A stretch of 64,000 nt of DNA from Spirochaeta thermophila DSM 6192 (lineage in GTDB: Bacteria > Spirochaetota > Spirochaetia > Winmispirales > Winmispiraceae): contig NC_014484.1 of assembly GCF_000147075.1 (NCBI RefSeq), forward strand, positions 2,373,501 through 2,437,500. The letters are read 5' to 3'. Below the pieces are notes generated by a model. The model was not told the origin of the DNA. It saw only the letters and a program-made list of their open reading frames with translations, and did no database searches. Positions 41,178 to 49,155 of the stretch are shown here, piece after piece (positions within the stretch are counted from its first letter, which is position 1; the number at the start of each line of letters is the position of its first letter). The position numbers and the translations under genes were made by a program.

Positions 41178-42928
41178 GGATACCCGGATTCTTCTTCTCC
41201 CGTCGCACCCTCGTGAGTCTCATCCTCACCTACCTGCTCATGGTCGTCCTCATGTTCCTCCTCGCCCACAGGGCCATCACCCGCATCCCCTTCTCCACGG
41301 GGCCCGCCGGAACCTTCCTCCTCCTCTCGGGATTGGCCTTCTTCCTCGCCGTGCTGGTGGTCCTCGGCGCCTATGTGGTGAAGACCCTCCAGGAAGTCCG
41401 CGCCAGGAAGCCAGGGATCTTCCTCAAGCTCAGGCTCATCCTCCTCTTTTCGTTCCTCACGCTCGTTGCGAGCGTACCTCAGGGACTCCTCGCCATCAAC
41501 GTGATCAGGGAGGTGATCGGGGGATGGTTCCAGATGGGGGTCACCGAGGCCCTCCAGTCGGGGGTGAACTTCGCGGTCTCGTACTACACGGAACGGGTGG
41601 AACTCCTCGGCAGGGTGAACAACCATCCCCTCTATCTCCACTCCCTCCAGCAGGACGCACCGGAGGAGACATGGCGTCTCCTCCGGTCCCTGTACCAGGA
41701 GATCTCCTCCTTCGAAATCATCCAGGACGGGAGAAGGGTCTTCTGGGCAGGAGACCCCTCCTTCCTCCTTCCCAGTCCGGAAGAGGAGGAGACCCTCACC
41801 AGCCCTGTGACGAGGGAGTCGATCGAAGGTCTCACCGTCCTCCGCGTACGTCGGGTCTTCGAGAGGGGCTCCACCCTCTCCCTCGCCGTCATCAGCCTCT
41901 CGATGCCTCCCTGGTACGTGGATCAATCGAACCGCCTCACCGAGCTTCGTGACCGCTTCCTCCTCCTCGATCGCTACCAGGGGCCCTTCCTCCTCTCCCT
42001 CATCCTCTTCTACGGATTCTTCGCCCTCCCCCTCGTCTTTCTCGCCCTCCTCCTCGGGTTCCTCCTCAGCGACGACTTCCTCAAGCCGCTCATCCAGCTG
42101 GAACACGACATGCGTAGGATCGCAGCGGGCGAACTCTCCTTCCGCCCCACGTTCACCCCCAGGAGCGAGATCGCCTTCCTCATACGGGCGTTCGCCACCA
42201 TGCTCACCGAACTCGAACGGAACAGGGAGAAACTCCTCCAAGCCGAGAAGATCGCCACCTGGCAGGACATCGCTCAGCAACTCGCACACGAGATCAAGAA
42301 CCCCCTCACCCCCATACGCCTCGCCGCCGAACGTATCAGACGCAAGGCCGAGGGGGTGGAGGACGAGGCCCTCCAGCGTGTCCTCGATCAGAGCACCCAG
42401 ATCATCCTCCACGAGGTGAACCGTCTCACGAGACTTCTCGAGGAGTTCCGGGACTTCTCCCGTCTCCGCGAGCCGACCCTGACACCTTGCAACCTGCGGT
42501 CACTCCTCTCCCATATCCTCTCCTCCTACGATGCGCCGCAGACCCCCTATCGGTTTCATCTCGACACGCCCGAGGACATCGTCATCCAGGCCGACGAGGA
42601 GCACCTCAAGCAGGCGCTCAGCAACCTCATCCAGAACGCCATCGATGCCGGAGCAGGGAAGGAGCAGACCATCACCGTCCGCCTCCTCCGTACCTCACGC
42701 GACGGGAGATCCTACGCCACCATCGAGATCCGAGACGAGGGCCACGGGATACCCGAGGATCAACAGAGGCTCGTCTTCCTCCCCTACTACACCACCAAGA
42801 GACAGGGCACGGGGCTGGGTCTCGCCATCGTGCAGCGCATCGTACTGGATCATAACGGGAAAATCTGGTTCACTTCAGAGGTGGGGAAAGGGAGCACCTT
42901 CTATATCGAGCTTCCGGTAGAGCCATGA
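41174..42928 (+). CDS. NtrY-like membrane sensor histidine kinase
   Basis: 584 residues, GTG start coupled to the preceding lipoprotein. Three to four membrane helices lie in the first ~110 residues and one near 275-295. They flank an extracytoplasmic sensor domain (about 115-270). A HAMP linker follows (SDDFLKPLIQLEHDMRRIAA). The H-box is QQLAHEIKNPLTPIRLAAER (His about 371), with N-box NLIQNAIDAG and G-boxes DEGHGIPEDQ and GTGLGLAIVQRI. There is no clear PAS domain, unlike classical NtrY. It should phosphorylate the NtrX-like activator encoded next (4-base overlap). Confidence 0.9.
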   Translation: MRIPGFFFSRRTLVSLILTYLLMVVLMFLLAHRAITRIPFSTGPAGTFLLLSGLAFFLAVLVVLGAYVVKTLQEVRARKPGIFLKLRLILLFSFLTLVASVPQGLLAINVIREVIGGWFQMGVTEALQSGVNFAVSYYTERVELLGRVNNHPLYLHSLQQDAPEETWRLLRSLYQEISSFEIIQDGRRVFWAGDPSFLLPSPEEEETLTSPVTRESIEGLTVLRVRRVFERGSTLSLAVISLSMPPWYVDQSNRLTELRDRFLLLDRYQGPFLLSLILFYGFFALPLVFLALLLGFLLSDDFLKPLIQLEHDMRRIAAGELSFRPTFTPRSEIAFLIRAFATMLTELERNREKLLQAEKIATWQDIAQQLAHEIKNPLTPIRLAAERIRRKAEGVEDEALQRVLDQSTQIILHEVNRLTRLLEEFRDFSRLREPTLTPCNLRSLLSHILSSYDAPQTPYRFHLDTPEDIVIQADEEHLKQALSNLIQNAIDAGAGKEQTITVRLLRTSRDGRSYATIEIRDEGHGIPEDQQRLVFLPYYTTKRQGTGLGLAIVQRIVLDHNGKIWFTSEVGKGSTFYIELPVEP

Positions 42929-44295
42929 ACGACGCACACATCCTCGTCATCGATGACGAAGAGAACATCCGCCTCGCCCTGGAGGACATCCTCACGGACG
43001 AAGGGTATACCGTCTTCACCGCCGAAGACGGCATCGAAGGTCTCCGGCTCATGGACCGCTATCCCGTGGACGTGGTGCTCCTCGATCTCTGGCTCCCCCA
43101 CCGCGGGGGCATGGAAATCCTGGAAGAGATCAGGGCAAAAGATCCATCCGTCGAGATCGTCATCATCTCGGGCCACGGGACCATCGAGACCGCCGTGAGG
43201 GCGGTGAAGCAAGGGGCCTTCGACTTTCTCGAGAAACCTCTGAGTCTGGAGAAGGTCCTCACCGTGGTGCGCAACGCCCTCAGGATGAGGGAGCTCCAGA
43301 ACGAAAACACGCGGCTCAGGCAGAGACTCTACCAAGAAGACGAGATGATCGGGACCTCGCCCGCCATGCAGGTAATCAGGGAACGGATCGCCCAGAGCGC
43401 GGCCTCGGATTCGAGGATCCTCATCCTGGGTGAGAACGGCACGGGCAAGGAGCTGGTGGCCCGAGAGATCCATCGGCGGAGCAGGAGGGCTTCGGGCCCC
43501 TTCGTGGAGGTGAACTGTGCCGCCATCCCCGACACCCTCCTCGAGAGCGAACTCTTCGGCCACGAGAAAGGGGCCTTCACCGGCGCCCTCTCCTCAAGAC
43601 GCGGCAAGTTCGAACTCGCGCACAACGGGACCCTCTTCCTGGACGAGGTGGCGGACATGTCCCTGAGCGCCCAGGCGAAGGTCCTCCGCGTCCTGCAGGA
43701 ACTCCAGTTCACCCGCATCGGAGGCGAACGGGTCATCACGGTCGACGTGCGTCTCATCGCCGCCACGAACAAGGACCTCGAGGGAGAGGTCAAGGCCGGG
43801 CGATTCAGGGAGGATCTCTACTACCGGCTCAACGTCATTCCCATCTACGTGCCTCCGTTGAGAGAGCGGGTGGAAGACATCCCTTCCCTGATCGACTACT
43901 TCCTCAAGAAGTTCACACCCCCGGGAGAGACACCCAAGCGGATATCCCGGGAAGGTCTCACCATGCTCAAAGAATACCCCTGGCCCGGGAACATCAGGGA
44001 GCTCAAGAACTTCGTGGAACGGCTCTGCATCCTCTCGGACGAGGCGGAGATCTCACCCGAGACGATAAAGGAGTTCCTCGGAGAAGCGCTCCATGCCCGT
44101 ACCCACAGCACCGTCCTCGACGAGTACTCCCACCTGCCGCTGGGTGAAGCCAGGGATGCATTCGAGAAGCGGCTCATAGAGAAGAAACTCGAGGAACACG
44201 ACTACAACATCTCCAGGACCGCTGCGAGCCTGGGGATCTATCCGAGCAACCTTCATTCCAAGATCAAGAAATTCGGGATAAAGATACCGAAATGA
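42925..44295 (+). CDS. NtrX/NtrC-type sigma-54-dependent response regulator
   Basis: 456 residues. Receiver domain: ILVIDDEENIRLALEDILTD, phospho-acceptor in VVLLDLWLPHRGG (about residue 54). AAA+ domain: Walker A LGENGTGKELVAREI, GAFTGA loop in HEKGAFTGALS (residues ~214-222), which touches sigma-54, and NGTLFLDEVADMS (Walker B). The Fis-type HTH is at the C-terminus (NISRTAASLGIYPSNLHSKI). It is encoded 4 kb from rpoN in the same transcription unit. Targets are unknown; no -24/-12 promoter was obvious in the window. It overlaps lexA by 4 bases. Confidence 0.94.
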   Translation: MNDAHILVIDDEENIRLALEDILTDEGYTVFTAEDGIEGLRLMDRYPVDVVLLDLWLPHRGGMEILEEIRAKDPSVEIVIISGHGTIETAVRAVKQGAFDFLEKPLSLEKVLTVVRNALRMRELQNENTRLRQRLYQEDEMIGTSPAMQVIRERIAQSAASDSRILILGENGTGKELVAREIHRRSRRASGPFVEVNCAAIPDTLLESELFGHEKGAFTGALSSRRGKFELAHNGTLFLDEVADMSLSAQAKVLRVLQELQFTRIGGERVITVDVRLIAATNKDLEGEVKAGRFREDLYYRLNVIPIYVPPLRERVEDIPSLIDYFLKKFTPPGETPKRISREGLTMLKEYPWPGNIRELKNFVERLCILSDEAEISPETIKEFLGEALHARTHSTVLDEYSHLPLGEARDAFEKRLIEKKLEEHDYNISRTAASLGIYPSNLHSKIKKFGIKIPK

Positions 44296-44897
44296 AGGAA
44301 CAGCTGACGACTCGACAGAAGGAGGTCCTCTCCTTCATCCAGCGGTTCAGGGAACTGCACGGCTACGTCCCCTCGTATCGGGAGATCGCACGACACTTCT
44401 CCGTGAACGTGCGTGCCATCTACGACATCCTCAATGCCCTCAAGGAAAAAGGCTACGTCCGTCACAGCCCCCACAAATCGAGGGCCCTCGAGATCGTGGA
44501 GGAAGACCCCCCTCCCGTGGTGTATCTCCCTCTCGTGGGGGAGGTTGCCGCGGGGAGGCCCCTTCTCGCCGAGGAGCACATAGAGGGAGAAGTGGTGGTT
44601 CCGGAATCCTTCCTTCCACGCGGAGGAGGGCGCTTCTTCGTGCTCAGGGTGAAGGGAGAGAGTATGGAGGGGGCAGGCATCCTCAAGGGAGATCTCGCCA
44701 TCATAAGGGAACAGGACTGGGCCGTGGACGGTGACATCGTGGTGGCCCTGCTGGAGGAGAACGCCACCCTCAAGAGGTTCTTCAAGGAGAAGCACAGGAT
44801 ACGCCTCGAATCCTCCCACCCCTCTTACCCCCCCATCTATACCACCCAGGTGAAGATCCTCGGCAAGCTGGTCGGCATTGTGAGGACGTATGAGTAA
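44292..44897 (+). CDS. lexA: LexA SOS repressor
   Basis: 201 residues. N-terminal winged helix: TTRQKEVLSFIQRFRELHGY then SYREIARHFSVNVRAIYDIL, where recognition-helix residues differ from E. coli. The Ala-Gly cleavage site lies in LVGEVAAGRPLL. The catalytic Ser is in RVKGESMEGAGIL and the Lys in ENATLKRFF. RecA filaments trigger self-cleavage and de-repress SOS genes. The divergent recognition helix implies a non-E. coli operator, as is known to vary among phyla. It is buried in a signalling operon between the sigma-54 activator and holA, and overlaps both. Confidence 0.94.
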   Translation: MKEQLTTRQKEVLSFIQRFRELHGYVPSYREIARHFSVNVRAIYDILNALKEKGYVRHSPHKSRALEIVEEDPPPVVYLPLVGEVAAGRPLLAEEHIEGEVVVPESFLPRGGGRFFVLRVKGESMEGAGILKGDLAIIREQDWAVDGDIVVALLEENATLKRFFKEKHRIRLESSHPSYPPIYTTQVKILGKLVGIVRTYE

Positions 44898-45870
44898 AAG
44901 GGAACACATCTTCTTCCTTCTGGGACCGGAGACGGGCCTGAAAGAGGAATACCTCCACACCTTGAAACAGGATCTCACGAAGGCATACGGGGCCATCGAA
45001 GAGGAACACCTCTACGCCTTCGAGGACTCCTTCAGCGATGCGCTCCCCCGTCTCCAGAACGCCTCCCTCTTTGGTGAGCACACCCTGCTCCTCATCCACA
45101 ACGCCGAACGCCTCTCCACCCAGGATCAGAACCTCCTGGCCCTCTATGCACAGACCCCTTCCCCCTCTTCCACCCTCGTGATCCTCTCCGACGAGATACG
45201 TCTTCCGCAACGCCTCGAGAAACTCGCCTCACACCACACCAGAGAAGTCTTCTGGGAATTGAGGGAGGATCAGAAGGCTCGCATGATCCATCAGACACTC
45301 AAGCGATCGGGCCGCTCCATAGCGTCCGAGGCGGTCGACCTCTTCCTGCAGATGGTCTCCCCCGTCTCTTCGGCCCTTGTCGAAGAGGCCTCCCGCCTCG
45401 CCTTCTTCTTTCCCGAAGGCCACACCATCACCGAGAAGGACATAGAGCAGTTCCTCTTCCATTCCAGAGAGGAGAACGTCTTCACCCTCTTCGCACACCT
45501 CGCACGACGCGACATCGAAGCAGCCCTGGAGTGCACCTCGGCCCTCCTCTCCCAGTCCGAGGCCGTACATCAGATCATAGGCGGCCTCCTCTGGCAGTTC
45601 AGGAGACTCCTCACGGTCATGAGGCTCCTCGGGGAACGCTACGGGCGTGAGGAGGCCTTCCGGGAAGCAGGAATAAGAGGAATGGGCTTCAAGAGGACCA
45701 TGGAGACCGCTCTCCGGAACTACACCCTCGAGGAGACCCAACGGGCGATCGTGGAGCTCGTCTCGTGCGATGAACAGGTGAGACTCCACCGCCGGGAGCT
45801 CCATCCTCTCATCTTCACTCTCGCGCTCCATCGGATCGTACGGCATCCCCGCGCTGCTCGACCAGCCTGA
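44890..45870 (+). CDS. holA: DNA polymerase III delta subunit
   Basis: 326 residues. HolA-type layout: FFLLGPETGLKEEYLHTLKQ at the N-terminus, then ASLFGEHTLLLIHNAERLST, then STLVILSDEIRLPQRLEKLA in the P-loop-lacking AAA+ fold. The helical C-terminal domain includes EENVFTLFAHLARRDIEAAL and IIGGLLWQFRRLLTV. Delta opens the beta clamp in the clamp loader. Sequence conservation in this family is low, but the block order is convincing. Overlaps lexA by 8 bases. Its last 56 bases are antisense to uvrC. Confidence 0.86.
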   Translation: MSKREHIFFLLGPETGLKEEYLHTLKQDLTKAYGAIEEEHLYAFEDSFSDALPRLQNASLFGEHTLLLIHNAERLSTQDQNLLALYAQTPSPSSTLVILSDEIRLPQRLEKLASHHTREVFWELREDQKARMIHQTLKRSGRSIASEAVDLFLQMVSPVSSALVEEASRLAFFFPEGHTITEKDIEQFLFHSREENVFTLFAHLARRDIEAALECTSALLSQSEAVHQIIGGLLWQFRRLLTVMRLLGERYGREEAFREAGIRGMGFKRTMETALRNYTLEETQRAIVELVSCDEQVRLHRRELHPLIFTLALHRIVRHPRAARPA

Positions 45871-47653
45871 GAAGGGCCTCCTTCACCCGTAAGGCGACAT
45901 GCTCCGGGCAGCCCGCCACCTCCTTTATCTCCTCCGCCTCGGCTCGGGCGATCGCATCGAGCGAACCGTAGTGCGTGAGGAGCCGTACAGCCCGCTTCTT
46001 CCCTATACCTTCCACCGTCTCGAGGATGGATCCATCGATCTTCACGGCCCGTGCCCTCGCGTGGGCCGTCGTGGCGAAACGGTGGGCCTCGTCCCTCACG
46101 TACTGTAGGAGCCTGAGAGCGGGACTGCGTTCCTCCAGGAGGAGAGGGGCAGAGGCGTGCGGGAAAAAGATCTCCTCCCGCTGCTTGGCGAGCCCCACCA
46201 GCGGAATATGGGATAGGCCGAGGGCATCGAGCACCTCTCTCACGGCGTTCACCTGGCCCTTCCCTCCGTCTATGAGGATGAGATCGGGCAGGGGTTTGCG
46301 TTCGTTCTTGAGACGGGTGTACCGACGGGCAGTCACCTCCCGGAGGGCCTCGTAGTCATCGACGAGACCCTGAAGGGTCTTCACGCGAAAGAGCCGGTAT
46401 TCGGACTTGTGCGGCACACCGCCCAGGAACTGCACCATCGAGGCATAGGGGAAGGTCCCCTGGAGATGGGCGATGTCGAACCCCTCGATTCTCACCGGAG
46501 GGACAGGCAATTCGAGCGCTTCCTGGAGCGCGAGCACGGCCTCGGGATTCCCCTTGATCTTGAGGTGTCGCGCGAGCTCCTCACGGGCGTTCTGTACCAC
46601 CAGGTTGAGGATGGGATGCCCCTCCCCTTCCCTTATGAGTCTGATCCCGAACTTCCCGGCGAGGTAGGGAGCGAGTATCTCTTCCTGTGTCCCCTGGAAG
46701 AGGTGGAGTTCCTCCGGAAGGGCTATGTCCGCGTCATAGTACCGCACGAGGAAGTTCGAGAAATCCTCGTCGTCCTCGTCGAAGGCGTGGGTGACGTAGG
46801 CATCCCGTCCCACCAGCTTTCCGTCCCGCATCTTGAAGACCACGAAGCACGCATACGGCTCCTCCCTCACATAGGCGGCATAGTCCCTCTTCTCGCGAGC
46901 GAAATCCACCACCTTCTGCTCGTTCTTGAGGATCTCCTCCACGGCCTGGAGCGCGTCCCGATAGCGCGCCGCGGTCTCGTAGGCGAGGCGTGAGGCCGCT
47001 TCCTCCATGCGCCCCTTGAGGGAGGTCTGGAGATCCTCCACCTCTCCCGAGAGGAGGCGGGCCACGTCCTCCACCCTCGCGAGGTAATCCTCCCGGGAGA
47101 TCTTGTCCACACAGGGCGCAGGGCACCGTCCGATGTGGTAGTAGAGACAGGGATGGGCCCGCTTCCTGAGAGGCCCCCGACACTTCCTCAAGGGGAAGAA
47201 CCGATCGATGAAATCGAGATAGAGATCGAGGAGATGGGCGCTCCCGTACGGACCGAAATAGCGTGACCCGTCGTGGACGATCTTCCTGGTCCTGAAGACC
47301 CGGGGGAAATCCTCGGCCGTGAGACGTATGACGGGATAGCTTTTCCCGTCCTTGAGGTCAATGTTGTACTTCGGTTGGTACTTCTTGATGAGCGTGTTCT
47401 CGAGCAGCAGGGCGTCGTACTCCGTATCGGTGACGATCCACTCGATGCTCCTCACCCGCCGCATGAGGTGGGTGGTCTTGCGATCCTTGGTCCCCGAGAT
47501 GTAGGAGCGCAGGCGGTTCCTGAGCACCTTCGCCTTGCCCACGTAGATGACCTTCCCCTCCTCGTCTCTCATGAGGTAGACCCCGGGAGAAGAAGGAGCC
47601 GCCTCCACCTGTCGAAGGATATCCCCAAACCCTTTGTAGCTTTCGCCATCCAT
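45815..47653 (-). CDS. uvrC: Excinuclease ABC subunit C
   Basis: 612 residues from ATG 47653; an upstream extension of the frame is non-coding. GIY-YIG nuclease domain: SSPGVYLMRDEEGKVIYVGKAKVLRNRL. Near residues 145-175 a Cys-rich patch (CRGPLRKRAHPCLYYHIGRCPAPCVDKI) is the usual iron-sulfur region. The UVR helix pair is around 195-235. The RNase H-like 5' nuclease follows (RIEGFDIAHLQGTFPYASMV, LPDLILIDGGKGQVNAV). Tandem HhH at the C-terminus: ETVEGIGKKRAVRLLTHYGS. It makes both incisions in nucleotide excision repair. No Shine-Dalgarno; TATATA lies 5 nt before ATG. No LexA site recognised. Confidence 0.97.
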   Translation of the reverse strand: MDGESYKGFGDILRQVEAAPSSPGVYLMRDEEGKVIYVGKAKVLRNRLRSYISGTKDRKTTHLMRRVRSIEWIVTDTEYDALLLENTLIKKYQPKYNIDLKDGKSYPVIRLTAEDFPRVFRTRKIVHDGSRYFGPYGSAHLLDLYLDFIDRFFPLRKCRGPLRKRAHPCLYYHIGRCPAPCVDKISREDYLARVEDVARLLSGEVEDLQTSLKGRMEEAASRLAYETAARYRDALQAVEEILKNEQKVVDFAREKRDYAAYVREEPYACFVVFKMRDGKLVGRDAYVTHAFDEDDEDFSNFLVRYYDADIALPEELHLFQGTQEEILAPYLAGKFGIRLIREGEGHPILNLVVQNAREELARHLKIKGNPEAVLALQEALELPVPPVRIEGFDIAHLQGTFPYASMVQFLGGVPHKSEYRLFRVKTLQGLVDDYEALREVTARRYTRLKNERKPLPDLILIDGGKGQVNAVREVLDALGLSHIPLVGLAKQREEIFFPHASAPLLLEERSPALRLLQYVRDEAHRFATTAHARARAVKIDGSILETVEGIGKKRAVRLLTHYGSLDAIARAEAEEIKEVAGCPEHVALRVKEALLRLVEQRGDAVRSDGARE

Positions 47654-47660
47654 TCCGATA

Positions 47661-47666
47661 TATAAT
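47661..47666 (+). promoter_or_regulatory. -10 element in the 26-bp divergent uvrC/LamG-gene spacer
   Basis: TATAAT on the plus strand, overlapping TATATA on the minus strand 5 nt before the uvrC ATG. A plus -35 would lie inside uvrC but is weak. AAGGAA precedes ATG 47680. Confidence 0.35.
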
Positions 47667-47679
47667 GTAGCAAGGAACG

Positions 47680-49155
47680 ATGAGAATAAGAAGCGTACTC
47701 TTTCTGTCGGTGGGGCTTCTCGGTGCAGCCGCCGAGACGTGGAGCATGGAAGAGATCCTCCGTCTCGGATCGGAAGCGATGCCGTGGAACACCCTCCTGG
47801 GGGAAGCACACCGGGTGGAACTCACCACCGCTGAGATCCAAGGACAGCTACGCGTCACAGGAGTGACGCTCTCCACCTGTGAGGCTCCCCCGGAGGACGC
47901 CCACCTGTTTCTCTCCTTCGAAAACGGCGTGGTCGAGGACATCACCGGTCACTTCGAGGTCAGGACCGACCTCACGCCCCGGGAGGTCTTCGCACCCGAG
48001 GGAACGTACGCCCTCGCCGTGGAGCAGGGCAAGAGTCTCCGGCTCTTCACCAGGAAGGAGACGATCTTCTCCCCGGGAAAGGAGTGGGGTCCCTCCACCA
48101 TCCAGTTCTGGGTGAAGACCGCCTTTTTCCAGGACCAAGGGGTCCTCTTCAACTGGACGGGACTCGACGCCTCCCGGGGGGTCCCCCAGCAGATCGTCTG
48201 CCGGATGGAAGAACGGCATATCGGATGGAGCTTCATCAATGTCTTCAAGGATCCTGACGGATCCCTCCACTCACTCTCGCTCACCTCCAGGTCCATACTC
48301 CTTCCCGACCGGTGGTACTTCGTTCAGATCACCTACGATCCCGCCACAGGGATCCTCATCCTCCTCATAGATGGAAAGATCGAAGCCGTCACTCACGCCA
48401 CCCCTTCCCGAGACGAAGAGACCCCTCCGTTCCAGCTCTCTCTCGGGGAGATCTCCCAGGAGCCGATCCGTATGGGGGAGGGCTTCACGGGTTTCCTCGA
48501 CGCGGTGGCCGTCCTCCCCCGCGCCGTCGGCCCCTCGCCCTTCTTTCCCACCCGTCACCTCGAAGGCTCTTTCACCACCGTCCCCGTAGATCTCGGCTTT
48601 CATGGGTCACTCGTCACCCGCATAGAGGTGGAAGCCGACACCCCGGAAGGAACCGCCGTGGGCCTTCGCTACCGAACCGCACAGGCGCCGCACGAGCTGC
48701 AGGATAGCCCATGGAGACCACTCCCCTCCCGAGACGTGAAGACGGAGACCCGGTTCATCCAGTTCTCCGTGACACTCTTTTCCGACGATCCCATCCGACT
48801 CCCGCACCTCCGCGCCATACACATTCACTACGAGCCGGACACCCCCCCGCCGCCACCGGCAAAGCTGGGAGGAGAACCCGTGGAAGGGGGCGTGCGTCTG
48901 TTCTGGAGCCCCGTGAGGGAAGAGGACGTCGCAGGTTATCGTATCTACTACGGGACGAGACCGGGGTTCTACTTCGGCAGGGAAGACGAATCCCACGAGG
49001 TTCCCATAGACGCGGGGAATGTCACCGAGTACACTATCACCGGGCTCAGGCCGGGGAGGATGTACTACTTCTCGATCACCACCTATGACCGAAGCGTACC
49101 TCCCCATGAGAGCGAGTTCTCGTACGAGATCGGAGTGCGCGCAGGAGGATTCTAG
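47680..49155 (+). CDS. Secreted protein with LamG-like and fibronectin III domains
   Basis: 491 residues. Signal peptide RSVLFLSVGLLGAAAETW. The central ~110-290 region resembles a concanavalin/LamG jelly roll: STIQFWVKTAFFQDQGVLFN, RWYFVQITYDPATGILILLI, then DG, and FTGFLDAVAVLPRAV. A proline linker (DTPPPPPAKL) leads to a C-terminal FN3 domain (GGVRLFWSPVREEDVAGYRI and EYTITGLRPGRMYYFSITTY). The architecture suggests binding of carbohydrate or cell surface; no catalytic domain is present. It precedes the TPR gene without a gap, so both are probably co-expressed. Confidence 0.78.
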   Translation: MRIRSVLFLSVGLLGAAAETWSMEEILRLGSEAMPWNTLLGEAHRVELTTAEIQGQLRVTGVTLSTCEAPPEDAHLFLSFENGVVEDITGHFEVRTDLTPREVFAPEGTYALAVEQGKSLRLFTRKETIFSPGKEWGPSTIQFWVKTAFFQDQGVLFNWTGLDASRGVPQQIVCRMEERHIGWSFINVFKDPDGSLHSLSLTSRSILLPDRWYFVQITYDPATGILILLIDGKIEAVTHATPSRDEETPPFQLSLGEISQEPIRMGEGFTGFLDAVAVLPRAVGPSPFFPTRHLEGSFTTVPVDLGFHGSLVTRIEVEADTPEGTAVGLRYRTAQAPHELQDSPWRPLPSRDVKTETRFIQFSVTLFSDDPIRLPHLRAIHIHYEPDTPPPPPAKLGGEPVEGGVRLFWSPVREEDVAGYRIYYGTRPGFYFGREDESHEVPIDAGNVTEYTITGLRPGRMYYFSITTYDRSVPPHESEFSYEIGVRAGGF

